From NCBI RefSeq assembly GCF_000310245.1, contig NC_020505.1, positions 2,266,001 to 2,330,000 on the forward strand: 64,000 nt of DNA, in the 5' to 3' direction. Positions 1-10,600 of the stretch are shown piece after piece. Both the position numbers and the translations under genes were made by a program. This stretch comes from Candidatus Sulfuricurvum sp. RIFRC-1. Its GTDB lineage: Bacteria; Campylobacterota; Campylobacteria; Campylobacterales; Sulfurimonadaceae. The stretch's first letter is position 1. Every line of letters starts with the position of its first letter. Below the pieces are notes generated by a model, which had not been told where the DNA came from, did no database searches, and saw only the letters and a program-made list of their open reading frames with translations.

Positions 1-1542
1 ATCATCGGCGTTATAGGGATGTATTTATCCAATACCTCATTAACGACCATCCATACCCAAAGTCTTCAACCGCTTCAGAATCTTCGCAGCTGTAAAAATT
101 CCATCGACAAAGAGATTCTAATCACAGCAACGAACCTTTCACAAGGGACAGAAGATTTCGACTCAGCGCTGTTATCGGTCGAAAAATCCCATAAGCATTT
201 TAAAGAACAATGGGATGCGTATCTCAAAGGTGCGGTCACACCCGAAGAAGCACAAAAGATTTCATCGGCAAAAGTAATCATAGACCGCGCCGAACGTTCT
301 ATCCTATTACTCGAACAAGCCATAAAAGATAAGCAATTGATGAGCGTGTTAGATCTGATCCAAAGTGATTTTCCCTACAGTATCACCCCCGCCAGCGAAC
401 AGCTTGACGAGCTGATCGAGTTACAGATTACCAATGCCAATAATCTCTATACTATTGCTCAAAAAGATTTTCAAAAAACGCTGTGGCTCATTCTCCTCTC
501 ATTCCCGATCGGAATGATTATCGTCCATATTGTGCTTCATTATATCACCAAATATTTACTCAAAAAAATCGCCGATCTCACTCAGATTGCACAACATCTT
601 CGATCAGGAAATCTTCTTGAACGGATCGATTCAAACGGAAATGATGAGTTATCCACAGCGGCCAAAGATATGAATGATTCGATGCAAGAGTTGCAAAAAA
701 TGATGAGCAGCATGAAATGTTCATCCGATAACAGTATCTCCTCGGCCCAAGAACTTTACAGTGTTTGCAGAGTGATTAAACAGCGTTTGGAAACCAGCGC
801 AACCGATATTTCTCAAAGCCATAACCATATCCTCACCCTCCAAAAAATCATTCATACCTCTACCGGCATGTCTGAAGAAACGAATACTAAAATCCAAGAA
901 GCCTCTACGCAACTCACCCAGGCCAGTAAACAAATTACCCGGATGAATGACGATATTCATACCGTTTCCCAAACCCAACTGATTCTCTCGGATGATCTTA
1001 AAACGCTTAGCTCTCAAGCGGTAGAGGTTAAAGGGGTACTCAATATCATCGGGGACATTGCCGATCAAACCAATCTTTTAGCGCTTAATGCCGCTATCGA
1101 GGCAGCACGTGCCGGAGAACACGGAAGAGGATTCGCCGTCGTTGCCGACGAAGTACGCAAACTTGCCGAACGGACCCAAGAGAGCCTGTCAAAGATCAAC
1201 CGTACCATCAGTACAATCGTCGCTGCGATCACCGATACAAGCCAAAAAATGGATAAATCGGCTACTTCGATCCAGCTGGTTTCCAAAGATTCCAATGCGG
1301 TTCAAACGATAATTCAAACCTCATCATCACTCATGACGATAGCGGCAAAGAGTATCCATCACTCCAATCAGGGACTGGTAGAACTAAATGAGGGGATGCA
1401 GTTGATTTCAACCAAAATCGATTCAATCAATGTCATTGCCACGTCCAATACAACCAGTATCTCCCAGATTACCAATGTCGCACATGGACTTGATCTCAAT
1501 ACCGTAGATTTAAATCAAAAGCTCCAAAAATTCCGAACTTAG
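1..1542 (+). CDS. Methyl-accepting chemotaxis protein, 5' end missing
   Basis: Transmembrane chemoreceptor that signals to CheW/CheA. The frame is open from base 1 (IIGVIG precedes the first Met at base 19), so the N-terminus lies outside the window and the visible start is probably the end of TM1. A helical periplasmic region of about 140 residues is followed by TM2 (about residues 153-178), a HAMP segment and a long coiled coil. The conserved hairpin tip with [19 protein letters not shown] and [19 protein letters not shown] lies at about residues 340-390. There is no C-terminal CheR-tethering pentapeptide. The last 4 bases overlap the convergent arsC-like gene. The ligand cannot be told from sequence. 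Confidence 0.93.
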   Translation: MIGVIGMYLSNTSLTTIHTQSLQPLQNLRSCKNSIDKEILITATNLSQGTEDFDSALLSVEKSHKHFKEQWDAYLKGAVTPEEAQKISSAKVIIDRAERSILLLEQAIKDKQLMSVLDLIQSDFPYSITPASEQLDELIELQITNANNLYTIAQKDFQKTLWLILLSFPIGMIIVHIVLHYITKYLLKKIADLTQIAQHLRSGNLLERIDSNGNDELSTAAKDMNDSMQELQKMMSSMKCSSDNSISSAQELYSVCRVIKQRLETSATDISQSHNHILTLQKIIHTSTGMSEETNTKIQEASTQLTQASKQITRMNDDIHTVSQTQLILSDDLKTLSSQAVEVKGVLNIIGDIADQTNLLALNAAIEAARAGEHGRGFAVVADEVRKLAERTQESLSKINRTISTIVAAITDTSQKMDKSATSIQLVSKDSNAVQTIIQTSSSLMTIAAKSIHHSNQGLVELNEGMQLISTKIDSINVIATSNTTSISQITNVAHGLDLNTVDLNQKLQKFRT

Positions 1543-1883
1543 CCTAAAAACTCTATCGTTTTTTCGACCGGACGACCAATCACCGCTCGATTTTCTTCGA
1601 TCAAAATCGGGCGTTCAATGAGTTTAGGATATTCCGCTAACGCATCGATCAGCTTCTCCTCATCATTCACTTCTGCCAACCCTAACTCTTTATACAGATC
1701 CTCTTTCGTCCGCATCAGCTCCCGAGCTGAAATCCCTAGTTTTTTTAACAAAGCGGTAATTTCTTCTCGTGATGGGGGGGTATCAAGATATTTGAATACC
1801 TCAAAAGATCCCCCTTTCTCTTCGAGCAATTTCAACGCTTCACGTGATTTTGAACATTTCGGGTTATGCCAGATGGTTGTCAC
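1539..1883 (-). CDS. arsC: ArsC/Spx-family arsenate reductase (glutaredoxin type)
   Basis: A 114-residue thioredoxin-fold protein of the glutaredoxin-dependent ArsC family, which reduces arsenate to arsenite in the cytoplasm. The catalytic cysteine sits at residue 10 in [12 protein letters not shown]. The three arginines expected to bind arsenate are present in [19 protein letters not shown] and AVIGRP. The start is GTG at 1883 with an AAGGAT ribosome site about 6 bases upstream; a TATAAT-like box lies at 1906-1911 on the minus strand. No ars operon partner is adjacent, so it stands alone; some members of this family act on other substrates. Overlaps the chemoreceptor tail by 4 bases. Confidence 0.85.
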   Translation of the reverse strand: MTTIWHNPKCSKSREALKLLEEKGGSFEVFKYLDTPPSREEITALLKKLGISARELMRTKEDLYKELGLAEVNDEEKLIDALAEYPKLIERPILIEENRAVIGRPVEKTIEFLG

Positions 1884-2049
1884 AGTATTATCCTTTTTTA
1901 GCGGTATTATAACTTCCTTCCGTCTCTACCGATAGAGATAGATTTTACTCTGGAATTTAAGCTCAACAGCTAAATTACAAGCAAATCTTATCTGACTTTA
2001 TGATACGATAAAAACAATTTTGAAAAGATTCAGTTATTGAGGATTGTTT

Positions 2050-3042
2050 GTGCAGTTTAGATTTTTATCCCTTTATCTCATAGTTTTAACCTCACCTCTC
2101 TATGCAACCCCTTACGAATTTGGTCATGGATTCAATCTTCATGATTCTTTAACAGCGGGAGGTTATGTCTCCACTGAATTTGAATCCAATCAACAAGCAG
2201 ATACTTTTACAATCGACGATGTTGCCGTTATGGCATACGGTAATATCGGATCTAATGTTTCGTATTTAGCAGAACTCGAAGCAGTCGGATTTTATCATAA
2301 ACACCTTACCAATGGGAATGAAGGGGGAAGTCAAAAGTTTCATATCGAACGTTTATACATGGATATTTGGATGTCCGATACCTTTAATTTCCGCGTTGGT
2401 AAACAGATAACTCCGATCGGATATTGGAATCTTGAACCGATTAATGTTCTACGAGACACCACATCCAACCCCCTCTACAGTTCTCTTTTATTCCCGAAAT
2501 TTTTGACCGGTATCGATATGAACGGCTATCTACCCCAAAGCAGTACAACCCGCTATCATCTCTTCGGCCAAGCAACCCACGATATGGATGAAGAGTATAT
2601 CAATATCCCAAATACCCATTTTTACGGTTTATCCTTAGAACATGAGCTCTCCATGGAAACAAGTTTCGGCGGAAGTATCGGGGAATTTATCGCATTAAAC
2701 TCGGATGAAAAAACACGTTTTTTACAAGGAAATGTAAAATACGATAACGGTTCTCTCCTCCTAAGCGCAGAAGCCATTACAGCTCAAACCGACTATCAGC
2801 ATGCCAAAAGCGATCTTACCCTCAGCGGATATTTCCAAAGCGTCTATCATTTTTCAAACGAACACGCTATTGTAGGACGTTACGAATATTACGATGATCA
2901 GCATCGTGATTATAAAGACCACATCGGTATTTTCGGATACAGCTACCGTCCAATTTATCCTATCTCTATCAAAGGGGAATATCAGTGGCATTCTCAAGAA
3001 AATGAGAACCGTACCCTACTCTCCTTTTCGGTACTCTTCTGA
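2050..3042 (+). CDS. Outer-membrane porin-like beta-barrel protein
   Basis: About 330 residues: a signal peptide ending near LYATPYEF, then alternating aromatic/polar strands typical of a beta-barrel and a C-terminal Phe (SVLF). The stretch GKQITPIGYWNLEPINVL resembles porins of the phosphate-selective/OprO-OprP-like type, a weak assignment. Start: GAGG at 2039-2042 is 7 bases from GTG 2050 but only 1 base from the upstream TTG 2044, so GTG 2050 is chosen. Its stop overlaps the next ATG (TGATG), so it is co-translated with the phosphate-binding-like protein and followed by an HD-GYP protein. It probably admits the ligand sensed by the unit. Confidence 0.75.
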   Translation: MQFRFLSLYLIVLTSPLYATPYEFGHGFNLHDSLTAGGYVSTEFESNQQADTFTIDDVAVMAYGNIGSNVSYLAELEAVGFYHKHLTNGNEGGSQKFHIERLYMDIWMSDTFNFRVGKQITPIGYWNLEPINVLRDTTSNPLYSSLLFPKFLTGIDMNGYLPQSSTTRYHLFGQATHDMDEEYINIPNTHFYGLSLEHELSMETSFGGSIGEFIALNSDEKTRFLQGNVKYDNGSLLLSAEAITAQTDYQHAKSDLTLSGYFQSVYHFSNEHAIVGRYEYYDDQHRDYKDHIGIFGYSYRPIYPISIKGEYQWHSQENENRTLLSFSVLF

Positions 3043-3443
3043 TGAAAAAATTGTTGATTTTTTACTTTCTTTATGGGAGTTTATTCGGTGCGGAGTACAG
3101 TATTATTATCTCTAAAAAGATCACTCTTTCAGAAATTACGTCCCAACAAATACGGGATCTCTTTTTGATGAAACGTCACGCCATCGGGAATCAAAAGATC
3201 ATTCCGCTCAATCTACTCGGTCAAGACCCTTCTCGAATTACATTCGAAAATGAAATTTTAAAAATGGATCGAGACCGTCTAAATACCTACTGGGTCAAAC
3301 AGCATTTCCAAGGGCTAACCCCTCCCATTACTCAGCCTTCTCATGAATCCATCAAAGCATTCGTCCAAAATGTCGAAGGAGCAATCGGGTACATCCCCTC
3401 CTCGATGGTTGATTCGAGTGTAAAGGTCATTTATGAGTTTTAA
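3042..3443 (+). CDS. PstS-like periplasmic substrate-binding domain protein
   Basis: 133 residues: signal peptide (MKKLLIFYFLYGSLFGAEY) followed by one short lobe of a PstS-type phosphate-binding fold. Family marks are the ITSQQIRDLFL pattern, a strand with IIPLNL, and the terminal GAIGYIPSSMV. Full PstS proteins are about twice as long, so this is a single-lobe or stand-alone sensor protein rather than a normal ABC-transporter subunit; no permease or ATPase genes are nearby. It overlaps the porin gene by 1 base and the HD-GYP gene by 11 bases. Inferred role: presenting an oxyanion to the membrane phosphodiesterase encoded next. Confidence 0.72.
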   Translation: MKKLLIFYFLYGSLFGAEYSIIISKKITLSEITSQQIRDLFLMKRHAIGNQKIIPLNLLGQDPSRITFENEILKMDRDRLNTYWVKQHFQGLTPPITQPSHESIKAFVQNVEGAIGYIPSSMVDSSVKVIYEF

Positions 3444-4953
3444 ACTCAAAACGATTCTTCTCTTTCTAGCGGTCAGCCTCATCCCCTACGCTCTAACTAT
3501 GTTTTTGGTAGGCAACTCGTTCCGTCAGGAACTCTACGATGCCGTTACGCAGGAGATGAATACCCAACTGCACTTGAGTGTTGAACGTATCGACCAACAT
3601 CTGCTAACGCTGCACAATGATATGGCATTCCTAGCAAAATCGGATATCATGAACGATGTTTATACCAAAGACTTAGATCGACGTATCAGTAATGCGTTGT
3701 TATCGAAAAAAAATGATCTAAAAATAGTGGGGGATTTTTATCTTACCGACCCCCATGGGATGATTATCGCTTCCAGTGATTTCAATACGATTGGAAAAAC
3801 AAACCGTTTCAAATCTTTTTTGAGCGTTAACGTCTACTCGACATTCTCAACGCAACCGATCGGGATACTCCATGTACGCTATCCGGTAGAAAATTTCAAA
3901 CGCTTTTTTTCCAATACGCAACAAAGACACTATTACATTCAGCATGCCGATGGAACGACATCCCTACGTCCTTCTCTTTTTCAGGATTCTCTCAAAGTAT
4001 CCAAAACACTTAAAAATGCTCCCGATCTCACCGTCGTCTTGGAAGAGAAAAAAGAATTTGCCTATCGTCTTTTGTACAAATACGAACTATGGTTTATCCT
4101 CTTCTTGCTCGGCGGTGCTGTTTTTATTGCACTTGCCGCTTATTTCATCGCAACGCATTTGATCAAACCGATCATGACCCTCTCCAATACCGCTAAAAAA
4201 ATTACCCGTACACGCGACTACACCCAGCAAGTACACATTAAACGAGACGATGAAATCGGAGAGCTTTCACGATCTTTCAATACCATGATCAGCGGAATGG
4301 GTCATGCCCTAAACGAAATCACCGATCTTAACCAAGAAATCGAAGAGACCCAAAGAGAAGTCGTCTTTACGATGGGTTCTATCGGGGAAAGCCGCTCCAA
4401 GGAGACAGGAAATCACGTCAAAAGGGTGGCAGAATATTCCAAACTTCTCGCATTGTATTACGGATTGGATGAAGAGGAAGCGGAAATGCTCAAACAGGCT
4501 TCTCCGATGCACGATATCGGAAAAGTCGCCATCCCCGATGCGGTTTTGAACAAACCGGGACGTTTTGACGAAGAGGAGCGACGCATCATGGATACCCACG
4601 CCGCCTTAGGGTATGAGATGCTTAAACACTCCAACAGAGCCCTGCTCCAAGCCGCCGCCATTGTTGCCCATGAACATCATGAGAAATGGGACGGTAGCGG
4701 TTATCCTAAAAGATTAAAAGAAGAAGAGATCCATATCTATGGGCGTATCACAGCGCTCGCCGATGTATTTGATGCACTTGGAAGCGACCGTGTTTATAAA
4801 AAAGCGTGGGATGATGAGCGAATTTTTTCCCTCTTCAAAGAGGAGAGAGGACGGCACTTCGATCCTCATCTCGTTGACATCTTTTTTGAGCGATTAGGTG
4901 AGTTTCTCGCCATTCGCGAAACCTTTAAAGATACTCACGAAGCCCAAGAATAA
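3433..4953 (+). CDS. Membrane HAMP/HD-GYP domain protein (probable c-di-GMP phosphodiesterase)
   Basis: 506 residues. TM1 at about 5-22, a periplasmic sensor region of about 190 residues, TM2 at about 215-238, HAMP to about 285, a short coil, then an HD-GYP domain. The metal-binding motif HDIGKVAIPD is near residue 359 and HHEKWDGSGYP near 416; the GYP signature is intact, so cyclic di-GMP hydrolysis is expected. The start ATG has AAAGG upstream, inside the end of the preceding gene. The operon order porin, binding protein, HD-GYP suggests that an imported ligand controls cyclic di-GMP, which is an inference. Confidence 0.92.
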   Translation: MSFKLKTILLFLAVSLIPYALTMFLVGNSFRQELYDAVTQEMNTQLHLSVERIDQHLLTLHNDMAFLAKSDIMNDVYTKDLDRRISNALLSKKNDLKIVGDFYLTDPHGMIIASSDFNTIGKTNRFKSFLSVNVYSTFSTQPIGILHVRYPVENFKRFFSNTQQRHYYIQHADGTTSLRPSLFQDSLKVSKTLKNAPDLTVVLEEKKEFAYRLLYKYELWFILFLLGGAVFIALAAYFIATHLIKPIMTLSNTAKKITRTRDYTQQVHIKRDDEIGELSRSFNTMISGMGHALNEITDLNQEIEETQREVVFTMGSIGESRSKETGNHVKRVAEYSKLLALYYGLDEEEAEMLKQASPMHDIGKVAIPDAVLNKPGRFDEEERRIMDTHAALGYEMLKHSNRALLQAAAIVAHEHHEKWDGSGYPKRLKEEEIHIYGRITALADVFDALGSDRVYKKAWDDERIFSLFKEERGRHFDPHLVDIFFERLGEFLAIRETFKDTHEAQE

Positions 4954-5043
4954 GACTCCTAATTAATACTATTAACATTTCATTCTTGCTTTATTGATTC
5001 TATTGCTATAAGATATGCTTATCACAACAGAAAAGGTAAAAAA

Positions 5044-5418
5044 ATGAAAAAAATTATATTGGTGTTTTTACTATCCATAGGTGCTTTGTTTGCTGCACCG
5101 CTTAATACGAGCGGTAAAGCCTCGGACATAACGGTAAAAATACAATCTGACAAAGATTTAATGGTAGGGCAAAACAATCTGACGATTACCCTAACCAAAG
5201 AGGGTAAACCGCTTGCCCCAAAATCGGTAGAAATCAAAGCGTTTATGCCTGAAATGCCGGGGATGCCGGAGATGAGTGATAAAATGAATTTAAAAGGGAA
5301 GAGTGGTATTTATAAAGGCTCTCTTAACTTTGCTATGAGTGGCACATGGCAAGTTTCTGTAACCATAGTAGATACGGATGGCAAACGAAAACGATACAAA
5401 ACTTCAGTCAGTTTGTAG
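5044..5418 (+). CDS. FixH/YtkA-like exported protein heading a metal efflux operon
   Basis: 124 residues with a signal peptide (cleavage near LFAAP) and a small beta-sandwich of the FixH/YtkA type: the pattern MPEMPGMPEMSDKMNL, then GIYKGSLNFAMSGTWQVSVTI. The methionine-rich stretch at about residues 76-87 could bind Cu(I). It is separated from the TolC-like gene by 2 bases and forms the first gene of the efflux operon. Proteins of this fold occur beside copper-handling systems; a periplasmic copper-chaperone role is inferred, not shown. An AAAGG ribosome site precedes the ATG. Confidence 0.72.
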   Translation: MKKIILVFLLSIGALFAAPLNTSGKASDITVKIQSDKDLMVGQNNLTITLTKEGKPLAPKSVEIKAFMPEMPGMPEMSDKMNLKGKSGIYKGSLNFAMSGTWQVSVTIVDTDGKRKRYKTSVSL

Positions 5419-5420
5419 TT

Positions 5421-6614
5421 ATGAACAAGGTTATCTTGGCGCTTCTTTGTGCAGGTGTATTAAATGCTCAAACGTTTGATGCGTTCATAGCCGATGTTCT
5501 CGTGCAGAATCCTGAGATCAAGGCACTTGAGGCCGAAGTAAAAGCGGCGCAGGAGGATGCAAAGATCGCGGGTAAACTGGACAACCCTCAACTCGATGTA
5601 CAAGTAACCAACATAGACTTTACCAATCCTACCAAACGAAATATCGAACCTATGCAGCAGGTAATGATTGGCATATCACAAAACATCCCCCTTACAGCGA
5701 AACTAAGTGTAAAAAAAGAGGTAAAAGAATTAGTTGCCAAATCTTTAGAACACACGGTGTCACAAAAAAAGCTAAATCTTGAATTTGCTCTTAAACAAAG
5801 CGGTTACGATCTAGCAAAAGCAAAAGAAACCAAAAAAACATACGACAAATATTTGCAAACACTTAAATTTGCATTGGAACTTTTGAGAGCTTCCAATACT
5901 GTTGGAAATACAGTTCATAACGAACTTATTCGAGGTGATATGGAAATCGCCTTTTTTATGCGCAAAATGATCGATTTGGAAAGCGAAGAGAAAACTCAAC
6001 TTAGAAAGCTTCAAAGTTTTGGGGTAAAAGTGGAGAAAGAGATTCAGATACCATTTTCAGTACCGAATACTGACGTTAAATCCATAGTCATAGAGGACTC
6101 AAAAGAGTACGCCTCTCTCAATACGACGGTTGATTCATTAGGAAAAGAGTTACAGAGCGAGAAACTCTCACAAATACCGGACATAGGGCTAAGCCTAGGG
6201 TATGCCAGCGCTGATTCTGAATTTCGTAATTATTGGTTTTTTGGAGTCAGCATCCCACTGCAAATATACGGCAGAGAAGATGCCCTAATCAAGAAGACAC
6301 AATACGAATTAAGCGCCAAAATAGAGGAAGGTGAAAATCTTAAGAATACCCTTTCGTATGAACTTGACAGCTCCAAAATAAAGTTAGAAAGTGCGCAAAA
6401 AAACTACGCATTAACCGATAAAATTCTAAAAACGCAACTCTCACACTTACTCGAATCAGCCCTTGCATCACTCAAAACAACCGATTCGTCGAAAGCGTAT
6501 GTCATAAGTGCCATAAAAGATGCCCTTAGCCTTGAATTAGAGTTGATAAACTACACCTATGACGCCAATATTGCTCTCGCACAAATCAAAAAACTTAGCG
6601 GAGAAGAACTATGA
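5421..6614 (+). CDS. TolC-family outer-membrane efflux protein (CusC-like)
   Basis: 397 residues: signal peptide (MNKVILALLCAGVLNAQ), then long amphipathic helices rich in Glu/Lys/Leu and short strand pairs such as IPDIGLSLGY and YWFFGVSIPLQIYG, the layout of the outer-membrane factor of tripartite pumps. The start at 5421 is preferred because the upstream extension would overlap the FixH-like gene by 73 bases in another frame and would bury the signal peptide. Its stop overlaps the adaptor start (ATGA). It should dock with the CusB- and CusA-like products to move metal ions out across the outer membrane. Confidence 0.85.
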   Translation: MNKVILALLCAGVLNAQTFDAFIADVLVQNPEIKALEAEVKAAQEDAKIAGKLDNPQLDVQVTNIDFTNPTKRNIEPMQQVMIGISQNIPLTAKLSVKKEVKELVAKSLEHTVSQKKLNLEFALKQSGYDLAKAKETKKTYDKYLQTLKFALELLRASNTVGNTVHNELIRGDMEIAFFMRKMIDLESEEKTQLRKLQSFGVKVEKEIQIPFSVPNTDVKSIVIEDSKEYASLNTTVDSLGKELQSEKLSQIPDIGLSLGYASADSEFRNYWFFGVSIPLQIYGREDALIKKTQYELSAKIEEGENLKNTLSYELDSSKIKLESAQKNYALTDKILKTQLSHLLESALASLKTTDSSKAYVISAIKDALSLELELINYTYDANIALAQIKKLSGEEL

Positions 6615-7609
6615 AAAAAGCCCTTTTGCTTACGATCCTCATCGTTACCGTATATGCACAGAACTACAAAATATCAACCGTTAAGGTCCAAGAAACACAC
6701 AACATACCCCAAAAAGAATTTTTTGCAAAAACCTCTTTTAAAGAAGCATCTACAAAAGAAATCACCCTAAAGTTTTCAGGTTTTGTCGAAAAGATATCGG
6801 TAGATGAAAAGTATGCAAAAGTCTCGAAGGGTTCTTTACTTTTTACTGTGTACAGTCCTGAAATTTTAGCATTAAAAGAGGAACTCATAAAAACAGCAGA
6901 GTATGTCGAAAAATCAAAAGCGTTTGAGGATGAGACTTTTTCAAAAACGGCACTATCGTTACTTGAATCAACAAAGCAAAGACTCGCGCTACTGGGTGTT
7001 TCAAACGCAGACATCGCCAAAACCCTCTCCTCCAAAACCGCGTCCAAAACAGTTGCCGTATACTCCCCCTACAACGGTACAGTAGTGGAAAAATCTCTAT
7101 TTGCCGGCTCGTTCGCAGAAGCAGGTAAACCGCTCATGAGACTCGCCGATACCTCGACGCTTTGGGTAGATATCAAAATATACGAACGTGATATTCCTAC
7201 ACTGCAAAAAGGCTCTACCGTACTCCTGAGCTTTAACGGGGCATCTAAAACCTACAAGGCAAAGATCAGCCAAATTCTTCCCGAAATCAATGAGAACGAC
7301 AGGAGCCTAACCGCTCGTGCAAGCCTGCAAAACGATGGACACTTGGTCGCCAATATGTTTGCCAAAGCCCGTATTGAATCCAAGGGGGGGAGGATTTTGG
7401 CGCTCCCGAAAACTGCCGTACTTGAGCGGGGTAAAAAGCAGTTTGTTTTCGTCAAAGTCGATAATAAATTCGAACCGCTGGAAATAACGGCTAAAAAGAT
7501 AGATGCTTATACGTATCAAATAGTAGACGGTATCACGCAAGGTGAAGAGGTGGCTAACAATGCGTTGTTCATGCTTGATGCTGACGCTAAAATAAACGGG
7601 TTATACTAA
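6611..7609 (+). CDS. RND periplasmic adaptor (CusB-like membrane fusion protein)
   Basis: 332 residues with an N-terminal signal peptide ending near VYAQNY. The lipoyl/barrel-sandwich region includes VYSPYNGTVVEKSLFAGSF, followed by the beta-barrel segment LWVDIKIYERDI and a membrane-proximal domain with ALPKTAVLERGKKQFVFV. Shorter than E. coli CusB (about 400 residues) and without an obvious Met-rich N-terminal metal site. It is translationally coupled to the TolC-like gene and precedes the pump gene by 1 base. It links the inner-membrane pump to the outer-membrane channel. Confidence 0.87.
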   Translation: MKKALLLTILIVTVYAQNYKISTVKVQETHNIPQKEFFAKTSFKEASTKEITLKFSGFVEKISVDEKYAKVSKGSLLFTVYSPEILALKEELIKTAEYVEKSKAFEDETFSKTALSLLESTKQRLALLGVSNADIAKTLSSKTASKTVAVYSPYNGTVVEKSLFAGSFAEAGKPLMRLADTSTLWVDIKIYERDIPTLQKGSTVLLSFNGASKTYKAKISQILPEINENDRSLTARASLQNDGHLVANMFAKARIESKGGRILALPKTAVLERGKKQFVFVKVDNKFEPLEITAKKIDAYTYQIVDGITQGEEVANNALFMLDADAKINGLY

Positions 7610-7610
7610 G

Positions 7611-10600
7611 ATGATAGAAAAAATTATTGAGTTTTCACTCAAAAACCGAATTTTTATCTTTTTACTTTTTACCCTTTTATCTCTAGCCTCCTTTTGGGGG
7701 GTAAAAAATGCCTCTTTCGATGCTTTGCCTGATCTCACTCCGCCACAGGTTGTTATCGAGGTTAAATGGGAAGGACAAAGCCCGCAAATCATAGAGAAGC
7801 AGGTTACCTACCCGCTAACAACCTCATTTTTATCTTTGGCCAATGTCGAAACGGTCAGAGGATTTAGCGGATTTTCAACGGCACTGATCTATGTTGTCTT
7901 CAAAGACAAAACAGACTTGTATTTCGCTCGAACAAGGGTGCTCGAAAAGCTCAGCCAAAGCATAAAATCGTTTCCGAAAGACGCCTCAGTAACGCTGGGG
8001 CCGGATGCCACGGGTGTTGGCTGGGTATACCAATACGCCCTTACCTCCGCGACATTAAATCTAGCCGATATGCGAAGTTATCAAGACTATTTTCTCCGTT
8101 TCGGACTGCTTTCAGTACCGGGCGTCAGTGAAGTAGGAAGTATCGGGGGTTTCGTCAAAAATTATGAAATCACCGCAGATCAAAATGCGCTGGTTAACTA
8201 CAATCTCTCCATCTTGGATATCTCAAATGCCATAGAAAAAACGAACGTCTCAGATGGTGCGCGGGTTGTACTGCGAAATGGCTTTGAAAATATGGTGCAA
8301 ACCAGCGGATACTATGCAAACGAGGAGGAGATACTTAATACACCGCTCCTTGCCAACAATGGTCTCTCCTTGAGTATACGCGATGTTGCAAGCGTAAATC
8401 TTACCCCTTCGGAGCGAAGAGGAGTTGCGGATCTAAACGGAGAGGGCGAGACGGTAGGGGGTATCGTTATCGCCAGAATAGGAGAAAATGCCTATAAAGT
8501 CATAGCAGATGTCAAAGAAAAGCTAAAAACACTTACCGGCCCGGATGTAACGATCGTACCCGTCTACGACCGAAGTGAATTAATTGAAAAAGCGGTTGAT
8601 ACCCTCAAAAGAGCCCTTATCGAAGAAGCGATCGCTGTCGCCATCATCGTTGCAATTTTTCTCGGACACACAGGAAGTATTGCCGTTATCGTCCTCACCC
8701 TTCCGCTTACTATCGGGCTTACTTTTTTAGCGATGACATCGTTTGGAATGAGCTCGAATATCATGAGTCTTGGAGGAATAGCCATTGCGATAGGTGCCAT
8801 GGTAGATGCGTCCATCGTCCTCGTTGAAAATGCCCATAAGCATATCATTGAAAAAAGGAAACAGGGGCTAGCGCTCACCTATGCCATCAAACTTGACGCG
8901 ATATTAGAAAGCTCAAAGCAAGTAGGACGCCCGATCTTCTTTGCACTCATGCTCGTTATCGTAAGCTTCATGCCGATCTTTGCACTGACGGGTCAGGAGG
9001 GAGCGCTCTTTTCGCCAATGGCATTTACCAAAAGTTTTGCTATGCTTTTTGGTGCCATTATCGCCATTACCCTCACTCCGGCACTAATGACCATATTTTT
9101 AAATGATAAGATTAAAGCAGAAGAAGATTCACGGATAAACAGCTTTTTTATAAAGCACTACGAGACTTTACTGCGTAAAATTATGGGCTACAAAAAGACG
9201 GCTTTAATACTATTTATCGGCACTATGGTGCTCTCCTACCCGTTATACAACACTCTTAAATGGGAGTTTATGCCTAAACTTTCCGAAGAAGTTTTCATGT
9301 ATATGCCTGTTGCACCTATGGGTATTAGCGTCGATTTGGCATCAAGTATTACCCAGAAAACAGACCAAATTATCAAAAAATTCCCAGAAGTCCAAACCGT
9401 ATTCGGTAAAGCCGGACGAGCGGATACGGCGACCGACTCCGCTCCCCTCGCGATGATAGAAACCATTATCACGCTAAAGCCGAAAGATCAGTGGAGAGCC
9501 GGAATGAGCGAAGAGAAGCTGATGGAGGAGATGGACAAAGCACTTCAAATCGAAGGGCTGACAAATTCATGGACCTACCCCATCCGAGGGCGTATAGATA
9601 TGCTCATTACGGGTATTAGGACACCGCTTGGTATAAAAGTTTACGGTCAAAATTTTGAGGATATTGAAAAATACTCGAACGAAATCAGTAAAGCGCTCAA
9701 CAAACTGGAAGGAAGTTCGGCAGTATTTGCCGAAAAGGCTGCTACGGGATATTATCTCGATATTAAACCCAAGGACGATATGATAGCCCAATACGGGCTG
9801 AACAGAGACGAAATATTCAAGACTATAGCACTAAGCGTAGGTGGATCAAGTGTTTCCACGATGATCCAAGGAACACACAGATACCCTATATCTGTAAGGC
9901 TGGATGCCTCAGCAAGGGGTGACATAGAAGCGATCAAAAACATCCTCATCAAAACCGAATTAGGACAACATGTTCTCTCGGATTTCGCCGACATCAGCTA
10001 CATAGAAGCACCGGGGGAGATAAAAACCGAAAAAGCGCTGCCGGTCGGCTACATCTATATCATGCCAAAAGAGACGATAACCCCCTCTGAGTATAAGCAA
10101 GTAGCACAAAAAGTGATAGAAACAATCAAAGTACCGCAAGGTATCCGGTATGAATGGACAGGACAGAGTGAATATCTCGAAAGCGCCAAAAAAACGCTGA
10201 TTCTTATTGCTCCGATCAGTCTGCTTCTTACCTTTATGCTGATTTTCGCCTCGATTAGGGATATACGTCTTACGGCGCTCGTCTTTTTTACCCTTCCGTT
10301 TAGTTTCGTAGGCGGTCTGCTTGCTGTAAAGCTACTGGGATTTTCTATGAGTATCGCCGTAATAGTCGGATTCTTAGCCCTTCTTGGGGTTGCGGCAGAA
10401 ACTGCCATCGTGATGCTTATATACCTCAAAGAAGCCGTTGATGAAAAAAGACTGGAAGGCAAAAGAGAATACGTTTCATTGCTGAATGCGTGCATAGACG
10501 GTGCGGCCAAGAGAATACGGCCTAAGCTGATGACAGTTTTTAGTCTTATGGCAGGACTTATGCCATTGCTCTACATCAAAGGGGTAGGAAGCGAAATAAT

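Noticed and set aside
5346-5420. Longer start for the TolC-like protein
   Set aside because: It would overlap the FixH-like gene by 73 bases and hide the signal peptide; ATG 5421 starts with a good signal sequence.
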